A stretch of DNA of 64,000 bases from an uncultured Treponema sp. (GCA_934691925.1 CAKUTI010000003.1:32210-96209); one strand, 5' to 3'; numbered from the stretch's first letter, positions 41,897 to 50,909 are shown. The notes: generated by a model not told the origin, from the letters alone. Program-made: numbers and translations.

Positions 41897-43087
41897 TTAA
41901 AGCTCTTTCATCGCTTTGACAAAAGCCTTTTCAGAATTCACAATCGTTTTTTCAGACACGCAGTAAGCGAGCCTGAACCAGCCATTTCCGCCGAACCCGT
42001 TTCCCGGAGCGGCAAGAATCAGATATTTTTTCAGATAGTCGCAGAAAGCGGAATCATCTCCGCCGAATTTCTCAGGAACTTTCACAAAAAGATAGAACGC
42101 GCCTTCCGGCCTGTAATATTCAAGCCCCGCCGTTTCCATAATCGCCATGAGCTTGTCGCGCCTGATTTTGTAGCTTGAATAGTCAACTTTCGCATTCCAG
42201 CTTTTCGCAATCACTTTCTGGAAAAAAGCCGGGGCGTTCACGCAGCCAAGCACGCGGAGCGCAAACGTCACAGCCTTTATGAATTCGTCTTTGCCGTCGC
42301 TTTCTGGATTCACAGCCACATATCCGATTCGCTCGCCCGGAAGACTCAAATCTTTTGCAAAAGAAGAAACAATCACAGAATTCTTATAGAACTGGAAAAC
42401 CGGTGTGATTTTTGCGCCGTCATAGACGATCGCGCGGTAAGGCTCGTCGCAAACGAGATACGGAAATCTTCCAGTTTTTTCTCCGTGCTCAGTCAGAATT
42501 TTTGCAAGAGACTTTATGTCGCTTTCAGAATAGATTTTTCCTGTAGGATTATTAGGATTATTGATTAAGACTGCGGCAGTTTTTTTTGAAAGTTTTGATT
42601 TTATCTCTTCAATATTCAGATTGAAATTTTCTTTTGCCGGAATTTCAACAAGCTTTCCGCCGTGGTTTGAAGCGTAATGGCGGTACTCGGCAAAAAACGG
42701 AGCCGGAACGATAACTTCATCGTCAGGATTCAAGATTGCCTTAAAAACGCAGTTCAGCGCGGAAGCAGCTCCAACAGTAATCACAGTGTCGCCAAAAGAA
42801 AGGTTTGTGCCCTGCTCAGCCGAAACTTTCTTAGCAATCGCTGCGCGCGTCTCAGGATAGCCTGCATTCGGCATATAACCGTGGCAGCCGTGTCTCGTGT
42901 CTTTCGCAGTCTCCTGAATCGCCGCCACGACCTCTTCAGGAGGATCCAAATCCGGGTTTCCAAGCGAAAAATCAAAAACATTGTCATCACCGAACTTTTT
43001 TTTAAGAACGATTCCTTCCTCGAACATTTTTCTGATTACAGACGCACCTTTTGAGTTAATCGTCTCACGAATTTTCTCAGCTATCAT
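41897..43087 (-). CDS. Class I/II pyridoxal-phosphate aminotransferase
   Basis: This 396-residue fold-type I aminotransferase is probably of the aspartate or aromatic group. NNPNNPTGKIYSE and VCDEPYRAIVYDG are the cofactor-contact blocks. SSFAKDLSLPGERIGYV contains the PLP-binding lysine. Substrate cannot be assigned by eye. No ribosome-binding site is present. An extended -10 (TGATATAAT) ends 8 bases before the ATG, so it is probably leaderless. It is transcribed divergently from the gene at 43147 across only 59 bases. Confidence 0.88.
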   Translation of the reverse strand: MIAEKIRETINSKGASVIRKMFEEGIVLKKKFGDDNVFDFSLGNPDLDPPEEVVAAIQETAKDTRHGCHGYMPNAGYPETRAAIAKKVSAEQGTNLSFGDTVITVGAASALNCVFKAILNPDDEVIVPAPFFAEYRHYASNHGGKLVEIPAKENFNLNIEEIKSKLSKKTAAVLINNPNNPTGKIYSESDIKSLAKILTEHGEKTGRFPYLVCDEPYRAIVYDGAKITPVFQFYKNSVIVSSFAKDLSLPGERIGYVAVNPESDGKDEFIKAVTFALRVLGCVNAPAFFQKVIAKSWNAKVDYSSYKIRRDKLMAIMETAGLEYYRPEGAFYLFVKVPEKFGGDDSAFCDYLKKYLILAAPGNGFGGNGWFRLAYCVSEKTIVNSEKAFVKAMKEL

Positions 43088-43095
43088 AATGGAAA

Positions 43096-43104
43096 ATTAT
43101 ATCA
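43096..43104 (-). promoter_or_regulatory. Aminotransferase promoter, leaderless type
   Basis: Minus strand TGA-TATAAT (43104-43096), an extended -10 with a perfect hexamer, ending 8 bases before the ATG at 43087. The -35 is poor. Confidence 0.6.
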
Positions 43105-43110
43105 CAAAAC

Positions 43111-43139
43111 TTGCCTTGTGTTAGATATTTTTTTAAAAT
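43111..43139 (+). promoter_or_regulatory. Promoter of exported protein gene, leaderless type
   Basis: TTGCCT (43111-43116), a 17-base spacer and TAAAAT (43134-43139), ending 7 bases before the ATG at 43147. Confidence 0.55.
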
Positions 43140-43146
43140 CCATTTC

Positions 43147-43914
43147 ATGAAGACTTTGAGGAAAATCGCGTTTCTTATCTTTTTTATCTCATTTTTTTTG
43201 GCTGGAGCGGCCGCTGAAAATAAAATCCCGGAAAATCTCTTCAACGGAAGACTTTCAGATTCTGACAGAAAAAAGCTCGAAAACGGTGAAATTCTTTTTG
43301 AAAGCGTCGGAAAAATCAAAAATATCAAGATAAAAGAGACAGAGGAAACTTCGCAGGCGATAAACGTGATGAAAAATCTCAAGCCGAACCATCTTACTGA
43401 GATAATCCAAATCCTGCCGTATAAAGGAAACGAGAATCTCGTTCAAGAAATTTCGGAGATTCTTGGAAACGTCGAAAATTACGTTGGAATTCCTTATTTT
43501 TCAGAGCGCGTCCAAAAATGGTACGATTTGTATTCAGAAGCCGAAATTTTAAGCATTGAAAACGACGGAAAAGCTGAAATTATCGCCGCGAGATTTTATA
43601 TGAAGCCTTTTGGATATTATACTTCCGAGACGAGAATCGAAAACCGCGGGAATTATTATTTTTTCACGATGAAAAACACGCAGAAGCTCAGATATTACGA
43701 CAAATTCGACGCGGTCGGAAATGAAGACATGCAGGCGGCGATTGCGGTTTTTCGCTCAGGAGAAAGCTGGGTGATTTACGCGCTTGGCGGAGCGAAAATT
43801 ATCGACTTGCCTTTTCTTGTAAAGCGCGCGGAAACTTCGTTCACAAACAGAATAAAGTCTTTTGCGGAGGCTATATTTCAAAAACTTCCAGAGAGCCGGT
43901 CTTCGGGTTCATAA
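43147..43914 (+). CDS. Exported protein of unknown function
   Basis: This 255-residue protein has a signal peptide (MKTLRKIAFLIFFISFFLAGAAAE) and a mature part with no family that I recognise. Sequence such as GIPYFSERVQKWYDLYSEAEIL and ENRGNYYFFTMKNTQKLRYYDKFDAVG suggests a mixed alpha/beta fold, probably periplasmic. I choose the ATG at 43147 because the signal peptide starts there. The frame extends 12 codons upstream into the promoter. Its 3' end overlaps the convergent pseudouridine synthase gene by 44 bases. Confidence 0.8.
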   Translation: MKTLRKIAFLIFFISFFLAGAAAENKIPENLFNGRLSDSDRKKLENGEILFESVGKIKNIKIKETEETSQAINVMKNLKPNHLTEIIQILPYKGNENLVQEISEILGNVENYVGIPYFSERVQKWYDLYSEAEILSIENDGKAEIIAARFYMKPFGYYTSETRIENRGNYYFFTMKNTQKLRYYDKFDAVGNEDMQAAIAVFRSGESWVIYALGGAKIIDLPFLVKRAETSFTNRIKSFAEAIFQKLPESRSSGS

Positions 43915-44620
43915 ATTTTATTTTAAAGGCTTCAAACCGCATTTTTTCACTTTCACTTTTTTCACGTGAAGCAGGATTATAGATTTTGTCCCCGGCGACA
44001 GGAAAGCCGAGCCAGGCCAAATGGCAGCGAACTTGGTGGCGGAATCCTTTTGTGATATGCGCAACAGCTTTTTTCTCGGATAAAAAAGCGATTTCAGTTT
44101 TGTAAACTGTTCCGCCAGATTTTTTTCTCGCGGCTTTTCCAGAATTTTCTGAAACCGGGCGAACTTCTTTTCCGCCAATTCCAAACTTTCTAAAAGAGCT
44201 TTCAACTAAAATCATATCATTTTCTGCGATTTTTTCTTCGATTTCGTTTTTTGAGAACGGCGGAAGCGGAAAATTGTCTATTTTTTCATACAGATTGAAA
44301 TCTTTTTGAACTTCTGCTCTGTACCATTTTTCAAAACGTCCTTCTTTTTGCTCGTTCTGCATAAAGTCATAAAATTCCTGACTCAAAGCGACAAGCACAA
44401 GCCCGGAAGTTTCCGTGTCGATTCTGTGAATTAGCCCATGCTCAATACTTTTTTTTCCTGAAATTTCTCTTATTTGAGGAAAATCTCTGAGCGCGAATGT
44501 AAGCGCGGATTCGTCTCCGTCGCAAAGCGGCGCGGAAGGAAGCCCCGCCGTCTTGTTCAAAACAAGAAAAGGATGAAGCGAATCTGGAGAATTTATGATT
44601 TCGATTTTATTATTGGCCAA
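43871..44620 (-). CDS. RluA-family RNA pseudouridine synthase without S4 domain
   Basis: This enzyme isomerises uridine to pseudouridine in rRNA or tRNA. GLIHRIDTETSGLVLVALS is the family's HRLDxxTSGL motif with the catalytic aspartate. FLSEKKAVAHITKGFRHQVRCHLAWLGFPVAGD is the second conserved region. At 249 residues it lacks the N-terminal S4 domain seen in the adjacent synthase. It starts at TTG 5 bases after that gene's stop. The target site is unknown. Its end overlaps the opposite-strand gene at 43914. Confidence 0.88.
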   Translation of the reverse strand: MANNKIEIINSPDSLHPFLVLNKTAGLPSAPLCDGDESALTFALRDFPQIREISGKKSIEHGLIHRIDTETSGLVLVALSQEFYDFMQNEQKEGRFEKWYRAEVQKDFNLYEKIDNFPLPPFSKNEIEEKIAENDMILVESSFRKFGIGGKEVRPVSENSGKAARKKSGGTVYKTEIAFLSEKKAVAHITKGFRHQVRCHLAWLGFPVAGDKIYNPASREKSESEKMRFEAFKIKFMNPKTGSLEVFEI

Positions 44621-44625
44621 TTTTT

Positions 44626-45645
44626 TTATTTCTCAATTTTTTGATTTTGAACCTGAAAAATTTCAGTTTTTGAATATTTTTCATGAAGAGTTTTCAGAAC
44701 CTTTTTGAATCTTAGAGGAACTTTCGCCTTGAAAACCATTCTTTCGTCGTGACCGGGAATTTTTATTTTCAGAAGATAAGAATGGAGCATTAAAGTCGCG
44801 CTTTCAAACGGCGAGCCCTTCAGATAATTTCCATAAATCGGGTCGCCCATTACCGGGCAGCCCAAATATTTCATATGGACGCGAATTTGATGGGTTCTTC
44901 CAGTCTTGATTCTGACCCTGAAAAGCGAGAACGGACCGTAAGTCGCAAAGCATTTGAAAATTGTGCAGGCGTATTTTCCTTCCGTTGTGCCAGTAACAGT
45001 CTTGAACCGTTTTCTGTTTTTCGGGTCGCGCACAATCTGCGTCTCGATTTTTCCAGCCAACTTTTTCGGATGTCCGCAGCAAATGCAGATATACTCCTTC
45101 GTGATTTTCCTGTGGTCTTGGAACTGCTTTTGAAGAAATTCTTCTGTTTCACGGTTTTTCGCAGTGATTATGATTCCAGAAGTGTCTTTGTCAAGGCGGT
45201 GAACGATTCCGGGACGGCGGCGTGCGAGAATTTCAGAAGGCTCTCCTTCATCGCTGTTTTTGATTTTTCTCTTTCCCCAGTGATACAAAAGCGCGTTCAC
45301 TAGTGTGCCAGTCCAGTTTCCGGCCGCCGGATGCGTAACCATTCCCTGCTTCTTGTTCACGACCGTTACATTTTCATCTTCATAAATTATGTCCAGCGGA
45401 ATGTTTTCAGGCTCGATGTCTTCAGGAACAGAATCTTCCCACGAGATTCCGATTTTGTCGCCCGGCTTCACTTTTGCGGAAAGCTTCGCTTTTTTTCCGT
45501 TCAAAAGAATTTCCGTAACTCCGGATTTCAGCTTGGAGCGGTTCATTTCTGGAAAAGTCTGCGCAATAAATTTATCGAGTCTCAAAGATGATAATTTTTC
45601 TGGAACTTCCGCGTTAAAAAACGGCACTTTCAACTCCACATTCAA
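44626..45645 (-). CDS. RluD-like RNA pseudouridine synthase with S4 domain
   Basis: This 339-residue enzyme combines an S4 RNA-binding domain (about 16-75, LRLDKFIAQTFPEMNRSKLKSGV) with an RluA-type catalytic domain. GIVHRLDKDTSGIIITAKN holds the active-site aspartate, and LFRVRIKTGRTHQIRVHMKYLGCPVMGDPIYG is highly conserved. Family homology suggests 23S rRNA helix 69 or a tRNA site. AGGAAT is 7 bases before the ATG. It overlaps the previous gene by 32 bases and precedes a second pseudouridine synthase by 5. Confidence 0.93.
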   Translation of the reverse strand: MNVELKVPFFNAEVPEKLSSLRLDKFIAQTFPEMNRSKLKSGVTEILLNGKKAKLSAKVKPGDKIGISWEDSVPEDIEPENIPLDIIYEDENVTVVNKKQGMVTHPAAGNWTGTLVNALLYHWGKRKIKNSDEGEPSEILARRRPGIVHRLDKDTSGIIITAKNRETEEFLQKQFQDHRKITKEYICICCGHPKKLAGKIETQIVRDPKNRKRFKTVTGTTEGKYACTIFKCFATYGPFSLFRVRIKTGRTHQIRVHMKYLGCPVMGDPIYGNYLKGSPFESATLMLHSYLLKIKIPGHDERMVFKAKVPLRFKKVLKTLHEKYSKTEIFQVQNQKIEK

Positions 45646-46114
45646 AATATTCCTGTTTTTGCGGCTGCGGCGGATTCAAGTCATCTTGCTCGCGCTGCTT
45701 AACGCTGAACGGCAGAACCTCGAACGCCGAATTTTCCTTTTTTTGAAGATTTTTTTTCGAGGCTGTCCTTTTCACAAGATTGAATCCCCAGTCAAAAAGC
45801 CCTAGTCCAAGACAAGTCGCGGCAGAAATCTTGATTATGTTCATCTGGTCAGTGTCGTCAAATCCGTCCGTGCTTTTATCAAGCGGATTGTGAAATTCCC
45901 CGAGAACGGCAAGCGAATATCCAAGCGTCGTCCAGATTGTCACAAAAGGAAGCGAGCCGAGTGTGATAATCTCCGTTCTCCGCAAGTCTTTTGCCCACTG
46001 CGGCGGATTCAAGTCGTCCCAAGTGCCGCTGGAAGATGACGAATCAGCAGCGGAAATCGGAATTTTCGAGAAGAGAATCAAAAAAGCGAAAATCAGGAAA
46101 AATGTTTTTTTCAC
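45614..46114 (-). CDS. Small exported protein with duplicated DLNPPQ motif
   Basis: This 166-residue protein has a signal peptide (MKKTFFLIFAFLILFSKIPISAAD) and two further hydrophobic stretches (LGSLPFVTIWTTLGYSLAVLG and IIKISAATCLGLGLFDWGFNLV). It probably inserts in or associates with the membrane. The hexapeptide DLNPPQ occurs twice, just after the signal peptide and near the C-terminus. It overlaps rsmA by 4 bases (ATGA) and the following pseudouridine synthase by 32, so it is translationally coupled on both sides. I do not recognise the family. Confidence 0.78.
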   Translation of the reverse strand: MKKTFFLIFAFLILFSKIPISAADSSSSSGTWDDLNPPQWAKDLRRTEIITLGSLPFVTIWTTLGYSLAVLGEFHNPLDKSTDGFDDTDQMNIIKISAATCLGLGLFDWGFNLVKRTASKKNLQKKENSAFEVLPFSVKQREQDDLNPPQPQKQEYFECGVESAVF

Positions 46115-46971
46115 ATCGCACCGTCAAGGCAGTCGCTGAGCTTTAAAAGCTCGTCAACGCTAAGGTTTTCAGCCCTTTCATTCGCGCTTATTCCTGCGGC
46201 TTCCAAAGTTTTGTCAACGTTTTCAGGCGAGGCAAGTTTCAGCATATTGTTTCTGATTGTCTTTCTTCTCGATGAAAAAAGCTGGCGAATCATTCTCATA
46301 AAGAGCTTCGGATTTTCACAGCGCGGAAAGTCATCTCTTTTTGTCATAAGAACGGCGCGGCTTGCGACATTCGGAACGGGCCAGAAATTTCCGCCGGCCA
46401 AATCAAGAACATTTTTTATGTCGTAAGCCCACTGGCACAAGACGCTGAACGAAGAATAATTTTCAGTTCCAGCTTTTGCAGCCATTCTCTGCGCGACTTC
46501 CTTTTGAACCGTCACAACGATTTTCTCGAATCTCACACCCTCGTTTATCGTATCGGCGATTATCATCGCGGCGACATTGTAAGGCAAATTCCCGAAAAAT
46601 CTGTCGGCTTTTCCATTCTCGTCGTAATATTTTTTCCAAGTTTTCAGGACATCGCCCTCGACAAGCTCAAAATATTTTTTTTCAGAATAATCCTCAAAAA
46701 ACTGCCGTAAAAGACGAGCAAAACCGTGGTCAATCTCAAAAGCGGAAAGTTTCGCTCCACGCTCAAGAATTTCAGAGGTCATCGAGCCAAGCCCCGGCCC
46801 GACCTCCCAGACTTTTGTATCTTTTTGAACATCGAGCGCGTCAACAATTTTTTTTCTCGCTGTCTCGTTCACAAGAAAATTCTGGCCGAATTTTTTCTGC
46901 ATCGTCATTCCGTTTTCGTCAAGAAACGCTTTGAGCGCGAGCGGACTGTTGTAATCTGGAGTTTTTAGCAT
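46111..46971 (-). CDS. rsmA: 16S rRNA dimethyladenosine transferase
   Basis: RsmA (KsgA) dimethylates A1518 and A1519 in 16S rRNA, a late check on 30S assembly. MQKKFGQNFLVNETARKKIVDAL is the N-terminal signature. VWEVGPGLGSMTSEIL is the SAM motif, FFGNLPYNVAAMI is the catalytic NLPY block, and FSSRRKTIRNNM is the C-terminal landmark. At 286 residues it is normal. AAGGA lies about 12 bases upstream. It follows the ComEC-like gene by 16 bases in the same operon. Confidence 0.96.
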   Translation of the reverse strand: MLKTPDYNSPLALKAFLDENGMTMQKKFGQNFLVNETARKKIVDALDVQKDTKVWEVGPGLGSMTSEILERGAKLSAFEIDHGFARLLRQFFEDYSEKKYFELVEGDVLKTWKKYYDENGKADRFFGNLPYNVAAMIIADTINEGVRFEKIVVTVQKEVAQRMAAKAGTENYSSFSVLCQWAYDIKNVLDLAGGNFWPVPNVASRAVLMTKRDDFPRCENPKLFMRMIRQLFSSRRKTIRNNMLKLASPENVDKTLEAAGISANERAENLSVDELLKLSDCLDGAM

Positions 46972-46987
46972 TAATTTTTGAATCCTT

Positions 46988-48283
46988 TTAACTGAATCTG
47001 CTGAAATTCAAGACCAGCAGTTTTATGATTTTATAAACTCCGTTCATAATAGCACTTATCGGCACGTTAAGAAAAGGCAGAGCAAGGCAAAGAACAATTC
47101 CGAAAAGCCCGAAATACAAGAAAAGGACGACAAGCGGAGAGACAACAACGCTCGCGAAAATTCCAACAGGCATGATTTTTCCGAAAAATTTTAAGGCGAC
47201 AGGAGCGGTTGCAAGCTGAGCCGAAGCCGAGTCTCCAATCGAGGAGCGCAATTTAAAAGGAATGACAGGATGTATGATTTTCTTGACGGAATTTGAAAGC
47301 GAAATAATTCCCGCAAGCGACGAATATGAAAGCATAAAGCCGAGGTCAAAAATATGCTCAGGAAAAATGACAATATGAATCAAAAATGAAAGCGACAAAA
47401 CCGAAAGTCCCTGTGGCCGGTTGATTCTAAAAACTGCCGCAGCAAAAATTATCAGCGAAGAAAGGAAAGCCCGGAAAAGCGACGGCGAAATTCCTGCGAA
47501 CCAAACGAAAAAAAGAAGCGCGCAAAACTGAAATCCCGCTGCGATGTTTTTCGAACTCAATTTTTTTCCTAGAAATTGCGCAAGCCCGCCAAAAAGCGAC
47601 AAATGCATTCCGGAAAGAGCCAGAATATGAGAAAGTCCTGCCGAGCGGAAAGCGTTGCTCACGTCTTTTTCGGTGTATTCGCGGCTTCCGCTTACGAGAG
47701 CAAGCAAAAGTCCGCCTGCGTTGCCCCACGCGTGCATAAGACGCTTGAACTGAAGACGGCACAAAGAACGGAATCTCACAATTTTGGAATTTAGGCTATT
47801 TTCATTTTTTGAAATCGGATTTTTTTCTGCGGAAGTCGCCAAAAAGCAGTTCTCCATATTTTTTCTTTGAATATATTTCACTTTTAAGGCGAGATTTGCG
47901 CCGTTTTCTATTAAGGGCGCGCGTTTCTCATTTTCAGCCGCCGTGTAAAGTTTTCCAGGATAAAGAGCCTCGACAATTTCTGCCGGAATAAAAACAGTCG
48001 TGATTCCGTTTGCATTTCCGCCGCTTGAAGCGCCAGTTTTGCCAGTAAAGCTGAAATCGAAAGATTTTACTTTTGAAGCTTCAAATGAAATTTTATAAGT
48101 TCCGCCGAAAAATTCCGACTTTACCGGATTTGACGCGACTTTTCCGTAAATTTCAGATATTTTTTCATTAGGAACAGGAGACGAAAAAGGATTTTTTTCT
48201 TTTATTGGCAAAATTTTTGAATAAATTAAAAATCCGCAAATCAAAGCGGAAGCGAAAACTGGATTTTTCCATGATTTTACCAT
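46988..48283 (-). CDS. ComEC/Rec2-type membrane protein, short form
   Basis: This 431-residue protein has about nine hydrophobic segments and the competence-domain core. The segment GLLLALVSGSREYTEKDVSNAFRSAGLSHILALSGMHLSLFGGL is the most conserved part of ComEC, the inner-membrane channel for DNA uptake. It lacks the C-terminal metallo-beta-lactamase domain found in full-length ComEC, and the N-terminal OB-like part is short. Whether it moves DNA is therefore uncertain. It overlaps the HEAT-protein gene by 7 bases. No other competence gene is visible nearby. Confidence 0.85.
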   Translation of the reverse strand: MVKSWKNPVFASALICGFLIYSKILPIKEKNPFSSPVPNEKISEIYGKVASNPVKSEFFGGTYKISFEASKVKSFDFSFTGKTGASSGGNANGITTVFIPAEIVEALYPGKLYTAAENEKRAPLIENGANLALKVKYIQRKNMENCFLATSAEKNPISKNENSLNSKIVRFRSLCRLQFKRLMHAWGNAGGLLLALVSGSREYTEKDVSNAFRSAGLSHILALSGMHLSLFGGLAQFLGKKLSSKNIAAGFQFCALLFFVWFAGISPSLFRAFLSSLIIFAAAVFRINRPQGLSVLSLSFLIHIVIFPEHIFDLGFMLSYSSLAGIISLSNSVKKIIHPVIPFKLRSSIGDSASAQLATAPVALKFFGKIMPVGIFASVVVSPLVVLFLYFGLFGIVLCLALPFLNVPISAIMNGVYKIIKLLVLNFSRFS

Positions 48284-49521
48284 TTCAATTTCGCAAGAGA
48301 ATCTTTTGCCTGTGCAATCACTTTTTCAGAATAATTCAAATAAGTAACGTAAAGAAGATTGTCAAAAGCCGTTTTGTCCCCAAGCTCTCCCAAAGATTTT
48401 ATGAGAGCGAGCGTTACAGGCTCAGACGGAATTTCCGTTTTTTCTGCGCTTAAATTGAATTCTCCGAGAAGTTTTGAAAGCTTTTCTGCAATCTTCGGGC
48501 TTGAAAATTTTGCCGTCAGCTCGATGATTTCAATAAATTCTCTGTCATCGATGATTTTTGTCTCGTACTCTTTTTTTGCCACGCTGAAATTTTTCAGCAC
48601 GGTTTCCTCGGAGCGGGACCATTTTGCAGAAGCAAGCGTTTCAAGAGTTTCTTTTTGAATCATAAAAAAGACCGGCGGAAATTCCTGTTTGCTCTCTGCA
48701 TTATTTATTGCATATGAAAGTGACTTTTCGGCAAGATTTTCCAAGAAATTTTTGTTATTTTTTCCAGATTTTTTCATCAAAGTGAAAAATTTCAAAATTG
48801 TCGGATTGTCAGAAAAAAAGACAGCCTTGTTCGCGTTCTCAAATGAATTCTCTGCGAGATTCACAAGCGAATTTTCCGTTGCAGTTTTGTATTCCGGCCA
48901 AATTTCGTTCAGCCAGATGTTGAAAACCAAAGAAAACGACCTGCTGTCTCCGAATCCTCCAAGCGAATTTATCACATTTCCAATCAGAAGATTTCCCGGA
49001 TGATTTTCCTTGTAGCGTTTTTCAAGATAATCATTCAAGACCTCGACCGTCCCGTTCCATTTTGCGCCCGGAAACTTTGAAAGGCAGTCAACAGCGGCGA
49101 TTTTCACGTTTTCATCATCAAAATTCTTGAAGATTTCTATTATCTTGCCTGAAATTTCCGCAATTTTTTCTTCATCTAAGGAATTCAAATTAGCATTTTG
49201 CGACAAAGCCTGCATTGAAGCGGTTGCGAGCGACAAAATTTCCGTGTTATTTCCTAGAATTTCAGCGTTCTCAAGCGAATAATCGATTCCGCGAAGAGAA
49301 AGATTCAAGCCGTTTTGCAAATCCTCATTCTGAACCGCATTCAGAACCGCCTCGATTTTGTCTTTTATGTTTCCAAGAATAAATTTTTTCTCGATTTCGC
49401 TTGCTTTTAAATGCAATTTCGTCTGTGCCTGTGCCTGCGCCTGCACTTGTGCAGAAATTCCGCCTAAAGAAAAAAACTGGATAAAATTAAAAACGAGCAA
49501 GAAAATAATCAGCTTTTTCAT
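48277..49521 (-). CDS. Exported HEAT-like helical protein
   Basis: This 414-residue protein begins with a signal peptide (MKKLIIFLLVFNFIQFFSLGGISAQ), followed by a short QVQAQAQAQ run. It continues with helical repeats of HEAT type: ENVKIAAVDCLSKFPG, LGGFGDSRSFSLVFNIW and IKSLGELGDKTAFDNLLYVTYLNYSEKVIAQAKDSLAK. It is probably a periplasmic scaffold; the partner is unknown. Its start overlaps the stop of the PilZ gene (ATGA) and its end overlaps the ComEC-like gene by 7 bases, indicating tight coupling. Confidence 0.85.
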   Translation of the reverse strand: MKKLIIFLLVFNFIQFFSLGGISAQVQAQAQAQTKLHLKASEIEKKFILGNIKDKIEAVLNAVQNEDLQNGLNLSLRGIDYSLENAEILGNNTEILSLATASMQALSQNANLNSLDEEKIAEISGKIIEIFKNFDDENVKIAAVDCLSKFPGAKWNGTVEVLNDYLEKRYKENHPGNLLIGNVINSLGGFGDSRSFSLVFNIWLNEIWPEYKTATENSLVNLAENSFENANKAVFFSDNPTILKFFTLMKKSGKNNKNFLENLAEKSLSYAINNAESKQEFPPVFFMIQKETLETLASAKWSRSEETVLKNFSVAKKEYETKIIDDREFIEIIELTAKFSSPKIAEKLSKLLGEFNLSAEKTEIPSEPVTLALIKSLGELGDKTAFDNLLYVTYLNYSEKVIAQAKDSLAKLKW

Positions 49522-50801
49522 ATTTTTTCTCCGTAGTCAGAATCTTCAACGTCAAGAGAGGCGAGCGCGTCCGTGTCAATTTCATTTTTGATTTCAGCAA
49601 CGTTTTCATCTTTTTCAGGATTTTGGCTCGCGCCGTTTTTCGCAGCTTCTGCGTTTTTTACGTTTTCTCCGTCAATCGCAATTTCGGCTTCAATTTCTTG
49701 TTCGATTTTCTGGTTTTCAAGCTCGGAAGATTTTTGAGATTTTTTTTCATCTTTTTTGTCAGAATCTTCATTTGAGTCCTGCTCTGACATCGCTATCGCC
49801 TCAATCACTTCTTTTTTGTCTTCTGGAACGATTTTGTAGACGTAATTCAGGATTTCGTTCCGCATATTTTTTTCGATATGGAGACATTCAAAATGAAGAC
49901 GCGACTGGTTCACTTTCGCATTGTACTCAACCGCGCGCACAATTCCGAACATTACAATCGGCTTTCCGTCAATCTCAAACTGAAGCTTAATCTGAACACT
50001 GCTCTCGCCTTTTCCGCCGACTCTGACCATCGCTCCGTCCTCGGAAATATCCTCGAGAATGCATTTGTAGCCCGGCTCAACTTCGAACGTTGTAAAATCT
50101 GTGATTTCAGAAGTTATAAAATAAAGATGAGCCGGAATCGAACATTCGCTTCTAACTGAACGGCGTTTCTGCGCGCGCTCCATTTTTCCCGACTGCGCAA
50201 GATAAATCACGTTCTGCCCATGAAAAACGCCCGAATTCGTAACTTTTGTGTCAAAAACGTAGCCTGCGTCTCCTTTTCGCCAAAGATAAACGCTCACGTT
50301 TTTTCCAATCCAGCTTTCGCCCTGCATTTTCAGCGTGTTTTTTTGGAGCGGAAGCCGTGCCGCAATCTCGCTAGCGTTGTTCAGGACTTCCGAAGAAAAA
50401 ACTCCGCTTCCTTTCAGCAGAATTCTAAGCCGCTGGCCTTTCTCAAGATATTTTGAAGATTCAAGCCCGCGCCTGTTTTCGTGGTCAATATCGATTTTTG
50501 TCCTATATTTGTAGAGTTTTGAAAGAAAATTCTGGATTTCAGGCGACGACTCGCTTCCGTTCTGCCTCGCCTCGGAAAGATATTTTGAAATCGCGCTGTT
50601 AAGCGAGCCGAGCGAATAAAAAAGCGACTCAGGCTGCTCAAGTCCCGTTCTTTTCGCGAGCTTCCACAAAAGAAGAATCTCGCGGAGCTTGAATCTTTCG
50701 TCCTGTCCTCTTATGATAAATTTTATCTTGTCCTGAAAAACAACGCAAAGTCTTATGAAAGCCGCCACAAGAACAGCTGTTATAAAAATCGCAATCCACA
50801 T
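49518..50801 (-). CDS. Membrane-anchored PilZ-domain protein
   Basis: This is a predicted cyclic-di-GMP receptor. An N-terminal transmembrane helix (MWIAIFITAVLVAAFIRLCVVF) is followed by a helical region. A YcgR-like N domain follows at about 118-205 (KGQRLRILLKGSGVFSSEVL). The PilZ domain then shows RRSVR at residues 213-217 and DISEDG near residue 252, the two ligand-binding motifs. The C-terminal 100 residues are acidic and low complexity. At 427 residues it is long for the family. It heads the minus-strand operon running to the pseudouridine synthases. Confidence 0.92.
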   Translation of the reverse strand: MWIAIFITAVLVAAFIRLCVVFQDKIKFIIRGQDERFKLREILLLWKLAKRTGLEQPESLFYSLGSLNSAISKYLSEARQNGSESSPEIQNFLSKLYKYRTKIDIDHENRRGLESSKYLEKGQRLRILLKGSGVFSSEVLNNASEIAARLPLQKNTLKMQGESWIGKNVSVYLWRKGDAGYVFDTKVTNSGVFHGQNVIYLAQSGKMERAQKRRSVRSECSIPAHLYFITSEITDFTTFEVEPGYKCILEDISEDGAMVRVGGKGESSVQIKLQFEIDGKPIVMFGIVRAVEYNAKVNQSRLHFECLHIEKNMRNEILNYVYKIVPEDKKEVIEAIAMSEQDSNEDSDKKDEKKSQKSSELENQKIEQEIEAEIAIDGENVKNAEAAKNGASQNPEKDENVAEIKNEIDTDALASLDVEDSDYGEKI

Positions 50802-50903
50802 ATTAAAGACAATTTTAATACAATTTTTTCGTTTTAACTACATTTTCCGGTTCCAATTTTCTTCTTTAAAACCTAAAGTGTAGAAAAAATTATCGATAGT
50901 CAA

Positions 50904-50909
50904 TATAAT
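50904..50909 (+). promoter_or_regulatory. -10 box of ABC ATPase gene, leaderless type
   Basis: A perfect TATAAT (50904-50909) ends 8 bases before the ATG at 50918. The -35 position (TAGAAA, 17 bases upstream) is a poor match. Confidence 0.5.
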
